Assembly (NCBI GenBank): GCA_003173995.1
Contig: PRDT01000014.1
Coordinates: 1-25,441 of the forward strand
Source of the DNA: Candidatus Levyibacteriota bacterium
GTDB taxonomy: Bacteria; Patescibacteriota; Microgenomatia; Levybacterales; UBA12049
Direction: 5' to 3'
DNA: 25,441 nt
The notes below the pieces were generated by a model, which saw only the letters and a list, made by a program, of their open reading frames with translations, did no database searches and was not told the origin of the DNA. This document shows, piece by piece, positions 8,025 to 15,466 of this stretch (position 1 is the first letter of the stretch; each line of letters opens with the position of its first letter). The translations under genes were made by a program, and so were the position numbers.

Positions 8025-8512
8025 TTTGATAAATCTCCTATCAGTGGTAATGAGAACGCTTCTTCTTGATAAGCAAAAAATTTAAGAAATACATTCCTAT
8101 GATCAAAAGCAAATTCTCCTTCCTCTGGTAATGTCTCTTTACTAAACCACTCAGCAGAAACCGTTTCCCAGTCTGTCTGAATATCTCCAGTTGTCACATC
8201 AACAATATAAATAAAATCAACATTTTGTCTATCTTCTTTTGGTCTATTGGGATTGTCGTTGAGATGAAAAAGACAACGTATCTTTCCACTTAATCCTGTT
8301 TCTTCTTGTAATTCTCGCAAAACAGCTTCTTCTGTTGTTTCTCCTCTATCAAAAAATCCACCTGGTACACTGTACTTCCCTGGATTTGGCACACTTTGGC
8401 CACGCTTTATTAAAAGGACTTCACCTTTTTCATTAACTGCAATCGCTCCGACAGTTACGTGTCTTAGTCCAGGAGCTGCTTTATTACCTTTTTCAAAATA
8501 ACATGTAATCAT
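8021..8512 (-). CDS. Nudix hydrolase embedded in the rfb operon
   Basis: A 163-residue protein with a perfect Nudix box, GFFDRGETTEEAVLREL followed by QEETGL, fitting G-x5-E-x7-REUxEExGU. It opens with a beta strand carrying TVGAIAVNEKGEVLLIKRG. By family it hydrolyses a nucleoside diphosphate linked to another moiety, in the cytoplasm. An N-terminal CYFEKGNKAAPGLRH segment precedes the domain. It lies between rfbB and rfbD with 4-nt overlaps on both sides, so it is co-translated with the dTDP-sugar genes. A job in clearing or salvaging nucleotide sugars or damaged NTPs is inference. Confidence 0.85.
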   Translation of the reverse strand: MITCYFEKGNKAAPGLRHVTVGAIAVNEKGEVLLIKRGQSVPNPGKYSVPGGFFDRGETTEEAVLRELQEETGLSGKIRCLFHLNDNPNRPKEDRQNVDFIYIVDVTTGDIQTDWETVSAEWFSKETLPEEGEFAFDHRNVFLKFFAYQEEAFSLPLIGDLSK

Positions 8513-9531
8513 CTTTGTGAGTATTGCTTGTCGTAGTAATCTTTATATGAACCGTTCTTTATAGCTCTCCACCAACCTTCATGAGATTTGTACCACTCAA
8601 CTGTTTTTGTCAGCCACTCATCGAAATCATATTGAGGTTCCCATCCCAACTCATTTTTAATCTTTGACCAATCAATAGCATATCTTCTATCATGTCCAGG
8701 TCTATCTTTGACATACTCCAAATAACTTTCATCTTTTCCCAAAAGACTTAAAATTTTCTTCGCTACGTCCAAATTATTAATATCTCCATGCTCTGGTCGG
8801 AGTCCTCCTACACAATATGTCTCTCCAATTTTTCCATCCTGAAGTACTCTTTCAATTGCTCGACAATGATCTTCAACATACAGCCAATCTCTGACATACA
8901 ATCCATCTCCATAAACAGGTACTTTTTTATCTTCAATAAGATTAGTGATAGCAAGGGGAATTAATTTTTCTGGAAATTGATAAGGTCCAAAATTATTTGA
9001 ACAATTAGTAATAGTTATTGGTAATTCATATGTATCTGCATATGCTCTGACCAAATGATCTGATCCTGCTTTACTTGCTGAATATGGACTATGAGGATTA
9101 TAGGAAGTTGCTTCATTAAATTTTGTTGAATTATCTAAGGAGAGTGCGCCAAACACCTCATCGGTACTCACATGATGGAACCTTTTGACTCTGTATTTGA
9201 GTGCAACGTCAAGTAAAACTTGTGTGCCTGCAACATTTGTTTCTACAAAATCCGATGGATTCATGATAGATCTATCAACATGACTCTCAGCTGCAAAATG
9301 AACAACTATATCTGCTCCCTCCATTGCTTTCTCTACATCTGAGACAGAGCAAATATCTCCTTTTACAAAGTGATAGTTATCATGATGCTCTACCTCAGTA
9401 AGATTTGCTAAATTACCTGCATAGGTGAGCTTATCGAAGTTAATTATTTGATCGTTAGGATGTTGTCGTAGCCAATACAGAACAAAATTTGATCCGATAA
9501 ATCCAGCTCCTCCTGTAACAAAAAGTTTCAT
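8509..9531 (-). CDS. rfbB: dTDP-glucose 4,6-dehydratase
   Basis: A 340-residue RmlB: GGAGFIGSNFVLYWL at 7-21, the catalytic triad segment VSTDEVFG (Thr123, Asp124, Glu125), Tyr150-x3-Lys154 in SPYSASK, and NCSNNFGPYQFPEKLIPL, which is diagnostic of the family. It makes dTDP-4-keto-6-deoxy-D-glucose from dTDP-glucose with bound NAD+. All family residues appear intact. It overlaps the flanking Nudix genes by ATGA at each end and would take its substrate from RfbA (10089-10823). Confidence 0.95.
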   Translation of the reverse strand: MKLFVTGGAGFIGSNFVLYWLRQHPNDQIINFDKLTYAGNLANLTEVEHHDNYHFVKGDICSVSDVEKAMEGADIVVHFAAESHVDRSIMNPSDFVETNVAGTQVLLDVALKYRVKRFHHVSTDEVFGALSLDNSTKFNEATSYNPHSPYSASKAGSDHLVRAYADTYELPITITNCSNNFGPYQFPEKLIPLAITNLIEDKKVPVYGDGLYVRDWLYVEDHCRAIERVLQDGKIGETYCVGGLRPEHGDINNLDVAKKILSLLGKDESYLEYVKDRPGHDRRYAIDWSKIKNELGWEPQYDFDEWLTKTVEWYKSHEGWWRAIKNGSYKDYYDKQYSQR

Positions 9532-10073
9532 AATTTTTTCTCCCTTTTTAATCTATCTATCATGAGTATACCAATTATACTCGCTGAATTGGTAATTTCG
9601 CCAGTCATTACTTTCGCAACTGCTTCCTCAATAGATAATTTTACCATTTCTATCTCTTCATCTTCTTCTAATTCTTGCTTGCTAAATTCTAAGTCCCTTG
9701 CCAAAAAAAGATATGCCTGTCCATAAAAGACACTACTTGCTAACTCTACTTTAGCAAGCTGCTCCCATTGCGAAGCCTGTATCCCTAATTCTTCACGTAA
9801 TTCCCTTTTTGCTGTTTGAAGTGGCATCTCTCCTTCTTTATCCATAAATCCGGCTGAGGCTGCAATAACAGTCTTGTCAAACATATAACGGTATTCAGAG
9901 ACCAAAACAAGCTCGTTATTCTCAGTGAGTGGGAACATCACAACAACAGGTTTGCGCTTGGCCGTATGATGAATCGCTTTTTTGCCAGAGGGGTAAATCA
10001 ATTCTTCTTCCTCAACGTGAAAAAGCTTTGCATTAAAAACAGATTTTGATGTTACAGATGGGTGTTTTGCCAT
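9528..10073 (-). CDS. ADP-ribose pyrophosphatase-like Nudix hydrolase
   Basis: A 181-residue protein resembling the ADP-ribose/ADP-sugar pyrophosphatase branch of Nudix enzymes: VVVMFPLTENNELVLVSEYRY, then AAGFMDKEGE-like and AKRELREELGI segments. The Nudix box has one extra residue in its first loop (G-x6-E instead of G-x5-E), while the metal-binding RELREELG is intact. By family it would split ADP-ribose or a nucleotide sugar into a sugar phosphate and a nucleoside monophosphate. It lies 15 nt after rfbA and overlaps rfbB by 4 nt. The substrate is not predictable from the sequence alone. Confidence 0.85.
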   Translation of the reverse strand: MAKHPSVTSKSVFNAKLFHVEEEELIYPSGKKAIHHTAKRKPVVVMFPLTENNELVLVSEYRYMFDKTVIAASAGFMDKEGEMPLQTAKRELREELGIQASQWEQLAKVELASSVFYGQAYLFLARDLEFSKQELEEDEEIEMVKLSIEEAVAKVMTGEITNSASIIGILMIDRLKREKKL

Positions 10074-10088
10074 GAAATGATAGGCAGG

Positions 10089-10823
10089 TTATACTATGTC
10101 ATTCTCATTTTTCTGAGCCCAGTAGCGATTTGATCGATACAAACTAGTAAATGTCCCTGCATCACTCCAAAATCCATCAAGATTTGCCCATTTCATTTTA
10201 CCGCTTTTGATATAAATATTATTAACATCAGTAATTTCTAATTCTCCTCTATCTGATGGCTTCAGTTTATGAATGAGCTCAAAGACGGTATTATCATAAA
10301 TATATACTCCTGTTACTGCCATATTGGTCTTTGGATTTTTTGGCTTTTCCTCAATGCCAATAACTTTTGAAGGGTCTTTCGGATCAAATTCTGCCACTCC
10401 AAATCGCTGTGCATCAGTTACTTCTTTTAGGAAAATCATGGCACCATCTGAAAAACTTTTTACTGCTTTTGAAATATTTGCATCCGTTGTATTATCTCCC
10501 AAGATAACCGCAACTGAATCTCTATCAACAAAATCCCTTGCGAGAGATAGTGCATCAGCAATTCCACCATCTGGTTTTTCTTGATATGCATATTCTAGAT
10601 GTGTAACACCTAACTCTTTTCCATTTTTCAACACACTCAAAAAATGACCAACATGAGGGCCACTGGTGACAATAAGAATATCTGTTACTCCTGCTTTAAC
10701 CAATGTTTCAATGGGATAGAAGATCATGGGCTTATCGAATACGGGAAGTAAATGTTTATTTGTGACGTGTGTGAGTGGGTAAAGTCGTGTTCCAAGTCCT
10801 CCTGCAAGAATAACACCTTTCAT
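10089..10823 (-). CDS. rfbA: Glucose-1-phosphate thymidylyltransferase, short form
   Basis: A 244-residue nucleotidyltransferase with the N-terminal signature GGLGTRLYPLT (8-18), the substrate Lys in NKHLLPVFDKPMI, and VILGDNTT for metal binding. It condenses dTTP and glucose-1-phosphate to dTDP-glucose, the entry to the dTDP-sugar route. It is shorter than classical RmlA (about 290 residues) and lacks the C-terminal helices that form the allosteric site there, so feedback control may be absent; such short forms are known. The ATG is supported by a Shine-Dalgarno AAAGGA 5 nt upstream. It overlaps the small membrane-protein gene by 4 nt. Confidence 0.92.
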   Translation of the reverse strand: MKGVILAGGLGTRLYPLTHVTNKHLLPVFDKPMIFYPIETLVKAGVTDILIVTSGPHVGHFLSVLKNGKELGVTHLEYAYQEKPDGGIADALSLARDFVDRDSVAVILGDNTTDANISKAVKSFSDGAMIFLKEVTDAQRFGVAEFDPKDPSKVIGIEEKPKNPKTNMAVTGVYIYDNTVFELIHKLKPSDRGELEITDVNNIYIKSGKMKWANLDGFWSDAGTFTSLYRSNRYWAQKNENDIV

Positions 10824-11074
10824 AAGATTCCTTTCAAAACAAAAAGCGTAATTGCTACGCCTAACATGGCAATTGTAACATATTCTAGCACAATTTTCAG
10901 TTTGAGGTTATGGTGAACAATGTGATGTAGTATTCCCCACATTGCATAAAAAAATGCCATAAAAACAACAAGTGCCATTTGTATAGGCTTTTGATCACCT
11001 ATGCGAGAAATAATCAAAATAAGTGTCGCTAAAACACCAATTTGACAGATATAATAACCGATATGTTTTTTCAT
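10820..11074 (-). CDS. Small multi-pass membrane protein, function unknown
   Basis: An 84-residue, very hydrophobic protein with three predicted membrane helices (about 5-23, 31-50 and 61-82). Between helices two and three is a His-rich turn, HHIVHH, at roughly residues 50-55. I recognise no characterised family. It overlaps rfbA by 4 nt and starts 2 nt after the CAP-protein stop, so it is part of the same transcript. A TATATT sits exactly 6 nt before the ATG and could act as an internal -10, though no TG extension is seen. The clustered histidines could bind metal, but this is speculative. Confidence 0.75.
   Translation of the reverse strand: MKKHIGYYICQIGVLATLILIISRIGDQKPIQMALVVFMAFFYAMWGILHHIVHHNLKLKIVLEYVTIAMLGVAITLFVLKGIL
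10829..10834 (-). promoter_or_regulatory. Shine-Dalgarno of rfbA
   Basis: AAAGGA on the minus strand, 5 nt before the ATG at 10823. It lies inside the last codons of the upstream membrane-protein gene. It is one of the few clear ribosome-binding sites in the window and shows that SD-led initiation coexists with predicted leaderless starts. Confidence 0.65.
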
Positions 11075-11076
11075 AC

Positions 11077-12021
11077 TTAGAATATAATACCGCTTCCGAG
11101 CATAGTTGCGATAATCAAAATTGCTACCAAGAATAATATGTGATCAATATTATGCCCAACAATCCTTACAATATTTTTCTTCCCAACAAATATCAAGTCA
11201 ATTGTAAAAACAACAATGAAGAGAAGAACCAAAGCAACACCAATAGCTCTTGTGAAGAAAATACTATCGATTAATGGCTTCTCAACGACTTTTTGTGCTG
11301 AAGATGTCTCAGCTGGTTTGGGAGAAGGGGAAGGAATGGGAGTTAGTGTCGGAACTGTTGTTGGTGTTGGTGAAGGAACTACATTTTTTTGAGCTGCTGC
11401 AACTTGCTCAACAACGGGTTGAGCTTGTGCTTGTGCAGGAGCAAGACTTCTGCTCCCAAATTCCTGAACAACAAGTACGGTATCTGAATCACCTGTTAGA
11501 CTTCCCTCTTGGACTGCAAAGCCAACATCTTTGTAATTTGCTGATAGTAAATTGGCTCTATGTCCTGGACTTGCCATCCATGCATTAATAACATCTGTTG
11601 CAGAATTAAATCCGCGAGCCAAATTTTCACCTGCATATATATAATGATATCCTGCTCCGTGAATAAAATCCCATGGAGTTGTCCCTGTTGGAGAAATATG
11701 AGCCCAATAATTTTTAGCAAACATATCATTTGCTTTTCCTGCCGCTGCTTGTGATAACTCATCATTAAGAGTCAGAGGGGCAAGACCCGCTTCCGCTCTT
11801 TTTTGGTTGGTTTGATTGAGTAAATCTCCCACAGACACGTTAACTGAAATACCGAGCACATTAGAATGTTGTTTTTTCACTGTTGAAATAAGAAGTGAAC
11901 CTGCAACAAGAAGAATAACGAGAAGAAAAATACTATCATGATGGAGAAGCTTTGCGCGTTGATTGTTTGAGTGTCGAGGTAATAGTAAATGACGAAGAAA
12001 ATGCTTCATTGCCTTTAGCAT
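11077..12021 (-). CDS. Membrane-anchored CAP/SCP-domain (YkwD-like) envelope protein
   Basis: A first membrane segment at about 31-47 is followed by a CAP domain (about 63-190) with its conserved set: His108 in AHISP, Glu132 in GENLA, His154 in PGHRANLL, and VVQEFG. A Pro/Thr/Ser-rich linker (about 192-245) leads to two more membrane helices (about 258-279 and 292-313), so the CAP domain likely faces outward. Bacterial CAP proteins are envelope proteins of mostly unknown activity. I chose the ATG at 12021, 8 nt after the tsaB stop and preceded by a weak AGGTG. The longer frame to 12045 would need a TTG start inside tsaB. It lies between the t6A genes and the dTDP-sugar genes. Confidence 0.88.
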   Translation of the reverse strand: MLKAMKHFLRHLLLPRHSNNQRAKLLHHDSIFLLVILLVAGSLLISTVKKQHSNVLGISVNVSVGDLLNQTNQKRAEAGLAPLTLNDELSQAAAGKANDMFAKNYWAHISPTGTTPWDFIHGAGYHYIYAGENLARGFNSATDVINAWMASPGHRANLLSANYKDVGFAVQEGSLTGDSDTVLVVQEFGSRSLAPAQAQAQPVVEQVAAAQKNVVPSPTPTTVPTLTPIPSPSPKPAETSSAQKVVEKPLIDSIFFTRAIGVALVLLFIVVFTIDLIFVGKKNIVRIVGHNIDHILFLVAILIIATMLGSGIIF

Positions 12022-12028
12022 AGCACAC

Positions 12029-12349
12029 CTAATACGTGGGCTCAACTAATGTTTTGCCATTTACTATCTGGGTTTTATTTATAGGTATTTCTAAAGCAAA
12101 CGCAACTGCATTCGCAATTGCAACACCAACTCTAACTCCTGTGAAAGAACCAGGACCTGAATTAACTTTTACCTCTGTCAAATCTTTTTGTGAAAGATGA
12201 TGCTTTTGCAAAAGTTCATCAATGAGAGGTAATACTTCTTGAGAGCTTCTACTTTTCATTGGTCGCTCTACTTTATCTTCTTTTCCATCGATAGTAAGAC
12301 CAATAATAACTTTTGTATTATCTGTTGTATCAATAAAAAGTACAGCCAT
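12029..12349 (-). CDS. tsaB: TsaB-like t6A protein, N-terminal half only
   Basis: A 106-residue protein with the TsaB (YeaZ) hallmarks: FIDTTDN at 5-10, SRSSQEVLPLIDELL at 33-47, and SGPGSFTGVRVGVAIANA at 64-81. TsaB normally has about 220-230 residues in two lobes; here the second lobe is absent. The stop is followed directly by the CAP gene, with no frameshifted remainder, so the short form looks natural. By family TsaB is the non-catalytic partner that bridges TsaD and TsaE in the N6-threonylcarbamoyladenosine (t6A) tRNA pathway. I start at the ATG at 12349, where homology begins. A longer frame to 12460 runs inside tsaC and its extra residues do not look like TsaB. Confidence 0.85.
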   Translation of the reverse strand: MAVLFIDTTDNTKVIIGLTIDGKEDKVERPMKSRSSQEVLPLIDELLQKHHLSQKDLTEVKVNSGPGSFTGVRVGVAIANAVAFALEIPINKTQIVNGKTLVEPTY

Positions 12350-12353
12350 AAAA

Positions 12354-12938
12354 CTATAATAATTCAGACGGTATAACAACTGCGCCTTCTCGTAATATTT
12401 TCCAGGGTTTTTGAGAACAATCAATAAGCGTTGATGGTTTGCTTCCTCCACAAGGAGCATCTATTGCTCCATCCACAAGAGCAAGTAGCTCTTTATCAAC
12501 CTCTTCAAATGTCTTTGGTGTTGGTTCCCCAGCAAAATTTGCGGAGGGAGCAACAAGTGGAACACCTACTGCTTTCATAAGCTCTAGAAGTATTGGATGA
12601 TTTGTTTGCCTTATTGCAAGAGTCGATCCATTGGCGCGAGCGATAGAGGGTACTTTTTCAGTATCACATGGCAAGACAATGGTAAGCCCTCCTGGCCAAA
12701 ATCTTGTCGTTAATTTTTCTTTTATCTCTTCTGAAATAGTAACGTACTCTTCTGCCATTTGGACACTATCAACAACTGCCAAAACTGCTTTTTCCTCAGG
12801 CCTATTACGAATAGTAAATAATTTTTTAAGGGCATTCTCATTATCAAGTCGACATCCAATGCCATACACCGTATCTGTTGGAAAAATAACAATACCTCCC
12901 TCTTTTAAAATTTTTTCCGTCTGTTGAATATTATTCAT
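12354..12938 (-). CDS. tsaC: L-threonylcarbamoyladenylate synthase (TsaC/YrdC/Sua5 family)
   Basis: A 194-residue YrdC-domain protein: GGIVIFPTDTVYGIGC near the N-terminus, the KxR-type segment KKLFTIRNRPEEKAV, FWPGGLTIVLP, and VAPSANFAGEPTP with the conserved SxN. It makes threonylcarbamoyl-AMP from threonine, bicarbonate and ATP for the t6A modification of tRNAs reading ANN codons. It is the single-domain TsaC form with no Sua5 C-terminal domain. The ATG at 12938 overlaps the tsaE stop by 8 nt. A TTG at 12947 would add three residues and is less likely. The order tsaE-tsaC-tsaB supports one pathway unit; tsaD is not in the window. Confidence 0.93.
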   Translation of the reverse strand: MNNIQQTEKILKEGGIVIFPTDTVYGIGCRLDNENALKKLFTIRNRPEEKAVLAVVDSVQMAEEYVTISEEIKEKLTTRFWPGGLTIVLPCDTEKVPSIARANGSTLAIRQTNHPILLELMKAVGVPLVAPSANFAGEPTPKTFEEVDKELLALVDGAIDAPCGGSKPSTLIDCSQKPWKILREGAVVIPSELL

Positions 12939-13371
12939 ATTTCTCAATCATAATTTTTCGACTGTTTTCTGATAAAGTAGTGAATGATATCTCCCATCTT
13001 TTCTCGGGTTTTAATTTCCCAAGTCTGTCAGGCCATTCAATAACAACGATATTTTCTTTGTCACTCATTAATTCCAAAAGTCCCAGTCCCTCAATATCAT
13101 GTTCACTTTCTGTTCGATATAAATCCACATGAAAGAATTTTTTAAATCCTTTTTCATTCTCTAAAATATCATAACTTCGCATAATAATAAATGTTGGAGA
13201 GATAATCCTTTGGCTTATACCAAGTCCTTTTGCAAAACCCTGGGTAAAGGATGTCTTGCCAGCACCCAAATCTCCTGAAAGGAGAAGTACTTCTCCTCCT
13301 TTCATCTTTTTAGCTAATTCTTCTGCAAAGATTTGGGTCTCTTCTAAATTTTTGGTCGTGATTTCTTCCAT
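12931..13371 (-). CDS. tsaE: t6A pathway ATPase TsaE
   Basis: A 146-residue P-loop protein of the YjeE/TsaE family. Walker A is GDLGAGKT at 33-40, followed by SFTQGFAKGLG and the conserved SPTFIIMRSYD and FFHVDLYRTES segments. VVIEWPDRLG fits the family's downstream region. TsaE binds the TsaB-TsaD complex and its ATPase activity resets it between catalytic cycles. The ATG at 13371 lies 28 nt inside the 3' end of the upstream surface-protein gene in another frame, with no Shine-Dalgarno, so translation probably depends on coupling to that gene. Confidence 0.93.
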   Translation of the reverse strand: MEEITTKNLEETQIFAEELAKKMKGGEVLLLSGDLGAGKTSFTQGFAKGLGISQRIISPTFIIMRSYDILENEKGFKKFFHVDLYRTESEHDIEGLGLLELMSDKENIVVIEWPDRLGKLKPEKRWEISFTTLSENSRKIMIEKYE

Positions 13372-14153
13372 TCTAAGAAAATTATTGTACCACAGATACC
13401 AAAAAGTAAAATACTTACGACAATAAGAATAACAGGAAAGAAATTGATGTGACGGCTTGTTGAAGTTCCTAATACCTCCGTAGTTGGCAGCACTGGCGAG
13501 GGAGTAACAACTTCAGAACTTTCTGGTGATGGAGATTCTGTATCCAAAACTTTTGTTATTGTTGGTTTGGGGACAGCTGTAGCAGTAGGTTTTGTTGTAG
13601 GAGTTGCTGTTGGCTTTGGAGTGGCAGTTGGAGGGACTGGTGTGTTTGTTGGAGTAGGAATTGGTGTTGAAGTAGGATCGGGATTATTTATTGCTACATC
13701 AACACTATTTGACGACCAATTTACCGAAGATAAATTGCCCCCACTAGTAAGATAATAAAATCCAAGTTTTACTTTATAATCTCCTTCCCCTTTATAATCC
13801 CCATCATCAAAATCACTTTTTACTGTTATATTTCCGTCCCAATTTCCAACTGTTACTTGTCTCTGACTGGTTGTGGTATCTCCATTTTTGACCCAATTAT
13901 TTCCATTTTTCGTAAATCCAAAATAATTACTAGTTCCATCTTTATAAAAAGCTCCTTTTACATAAATTGTCTCTCCATTCGTAAATCCTGACATTGAAGC
14001 ATTAATTACCATTTCATCAAAACCAAATAATGTAGATTTATTTGTTGAGATGCTTATAGCCCGTGTAGCATCTGCTTGCTTTGCAGACAATAATAAAAAG
14101 CATAGAAAAACCCCTAAAAGGCAGAGGATAAAACGTATATTTCGTGAACACAT
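13344..14153 (-). CDS. Secreted surface protein with Thr/Pro stalk and C-terminal membrane anchor
   Basis: A 269-residue protein with a signal peptide (about 1-29), a beta-rich extracellular domain (about 31-155) rich in Thr, Asn, Gly and aromatics, and a low-complexity TPT/PTAT/PKPT stalk (about 157-225). A membrane helix (about 237-260) and a basic tail follow. I recognise no named domain; the beta-rich part looks like an immunoglobulin-like or adhesion-type fold. The stalk resembles the Ser/Thr/Pro linkers that are O-glycosylated in other bacteria, and the window encodes a lipid-linked sugar pathway, so glycosylation is plausible. The 3' end overlaps tsaE by 28 nt. A promoter with a perfect TTGACA lies upstream. 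Confidence 0.82.
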   Translation of the reverse strand: MCSRNIRFILCLLGVFLCFLLLSAKQADATRAISISTNKSTLFGFDEMVINASMSGFTNGETIYVKGAFYKDGTSNYFGFTKNGNNWVKNGDTTTSQRQVTVGNWDGNITVKSDFDDGDYKGEGDYKVKLGFYYLTSGGNLSSVNWSSNSVDVAINNPDPTSTPIPTPTNTPVPPTATPKPTATPTTKPTATAVPKPTITKVLDTESPSPESSEVVTPSPVLPTTEVLGTSTSRHINFFPVILIVVSILLFGICGTIIFLEWKKSRPKI

Positions 14154-14171
14154 ATCTTGTATTCACTTAGT

Positions 14172-14201
14172 AGTATGAGAAAAGAAAGAACTATTTGTCA
14201 A
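14172..14201 (-). promoter_or_regulatory. Promoter upstream of surface-protein/tsaECB run
   Basis: On the minus strand, a perfect TTGACA (14196-14201) and a weaker CATACT (14172-14177) are separated by 18 nt. This would place the start about 12 nt before the ATG at 14153, with no Shine-Dalgarno between. It lies directly after the peptidase stop at 14204. Confidence 0.5.
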
Positions 14202-14203
14202 TT

Positions 14204-15454
14204 CTAGAAAACAACTTTATCTTCTTCAACAATTCTTTCTGTTGGATATCTGCCTCTGAAAGAAATATTATGACCATTGGGAGTAAATGGATCATTCATC
14301 GTATAATTACCACCCGAACCGCTAACAAATACCACAAAATGGTCAGCAATCGGCCCACCATCATAACTTATGCCCACAATAACCGGTCTTCCTGCTGAAA
14401 GTTCACTATCAATATCAGTGCCGACTCTATTTGAGGATGCACCATCTGCAGTAATGGTTTTGAGGAGATATGCTCTATTATATGAGGCAAAATTCCCTGG
14501 ATTGGAATTAATGGTAAGTGGATTCACTCCTCTATGACCATAGTGGGTATAGATCATTGCCATTGAAGTCAAAAGACATCCATCACTTGCTATAGAGTAC
14601 TGAGATCCACCTAGAGCAATTGATCCCCACTGGCTATCGCGTTGATTATAGTAACAACCCCAATCGTCACAGACTGTTTGGTTAGACAAAAGGGATGCTC
14701 CTCCCTGTGCCGAAACGAAACTCGAGAATCCTGCAAGCTGTGCTTCTGCTTGAGCAAGCAATTTTTGATAATTAGACTCACTTCCTTGTGTCTGAGTTAA
14801 AAGAGATTGCTTGTCACTTTTTTCTTGATTGAGTTCATTAGTATAAGAAAGCAGTTGGGCTTTCAATGCTTCTATTTTCTTCTTTTTTTCCTCTAATATT
14901 GATTTCTGATTGGCATAGTCATTTTTTGCCTGTACTGTATCATAGACGAGACGTTTATCATGCTCTTGTGCAACCTTTAAATAATTTGCCCGCTTAACAA
15001 AATCTGAGACATTGTTAGACGAAATAAGAATACCAAAAGGCTGCTCACTTCCTATTTCATATGTCGCGACAATTCGATTGAGCAAAACTTTTGTTAGTCC
15101 TTCGAGTGATCCAGAAAGTTTATCTATTTTTTCAGTTGTTGTGTCAATGTCTAAGACTAGGTCTGTTATTTGCTGTTGCGTTGCATTAATACGAAGTTGT
15201 GTTAAATTAATTTGACTATCCATCACTTGAATTTGTGAGGAAAAAGTTTTTTCTTGAGATTGAAGTCCGCTTATTTTATTTTGCAAATCTTGAATTTGTT
15301 TTTGAAGATCCTGCACCTGTTGAGAATTATCACTACTTCCTGGTGTTGGGGTAGGAGTTGGTGTGTCATCAGCACTGGCTAAAAATGCACAGGTAGTACA
15401 TATGACAATAAGAGACAGTAAAGCAACAATGATCCCCTTGAAAATCTTTTTCAT
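14204..15454 (-). CDS. Coiled-coil murein-hydrolase-like protein with C39-like cysteine peptidase domain (FtsEX partner candidate)
   Basis: A 416-residue protein: signal peptide (about 1-28), a short TPTPTP linker, then long coiled coils (about 43-125 and 165-245). The arrangement, including FGILISSNNVSDFVKRANYLK (about 140-160), matches the CwlO/PcsB/EnvC coiled-coil module. The C-terminal domain (about 262-416) is a papain-like C39 type: Cys293 in SDGCLLTSMAM, His372 in ADHFVVF, and Asp388 in MNDPF form a plausible catalytic set. In known systems FtsEX binds the coiled coil and switches on the attached cell-wall hydrolase. Here the gene follows ftsX by 12 nt, but the enzyme is C39-like rather than NlpC/P60, CHAP or LytM. 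A cell-wall peptide substrate is inferred. Confidence 0.85.
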   Translation of the reverse strand: MKKIFKGIIVALLSLIVICTTCAFLASADDTPTPTPTPGSSDNSQQVQDLQKQIQDLQNKISGLQSQEKTFSSQIQVMDSQINLTQLRINATQQQITDLVLDIDTTTEKIDKLSGSLEGLTKVLLNRIVATYEIGSEQPFGILISSNNVSDFVKRANYLKVAQEHDKRLVYDTVQAKNDYANQKSILEEKKKKIEALKAQLLSYTNELNQEKSDKQSLLTQTQGSESNYQKLLAQAEAQLAGFSSFVSAQGGASLLSNQTVCDDWGCYYNQRDSQWGSIALGGSQYSIASDGCLLTSMAMIYTHYGHRGVNPLTINSNPGNFASYNRAYLLKTITADGASSNRVGTDIDSELSAGRPVIVGISYDGGPIADHFVVFVSGSGGNYTMNDPFTPNGHNISFRGRYPTERIVEEDKVVF

Positions 15455-15466
15455 ATAACATGAGTA

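Noticed and set aside
11274..11588. Open plus-strand frame of 104 codons opposite the CAP gene
   Set aside because: It is low-complexity sequence produced by the Pro/Thr/Ser-rich linker read on the opposite strand.
12022..12045. TTG start for the CAP protein
   Set aside because: It lies inside tsaB, and an ATG eight codons later has a better upstream context.
12350..12460. Extended start of TsaB
   Set aside because: The extra 37 residues are encoded inside tsaC and do not match the TsaB family, which begins at MAVLFIDTT.
13500..13690. Tandem-repeat or CRISPR-like array
   Set aside because: The repetition comes from short TPT/PTAT codon repeats within a coding frame; there are no constant repeats with unique spacers.
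13567..13755. Gly/Val-rich plus-strand frame
   Set aside because: It is the antisense of the Thr/Pro repeats of the surface-protein stalk.
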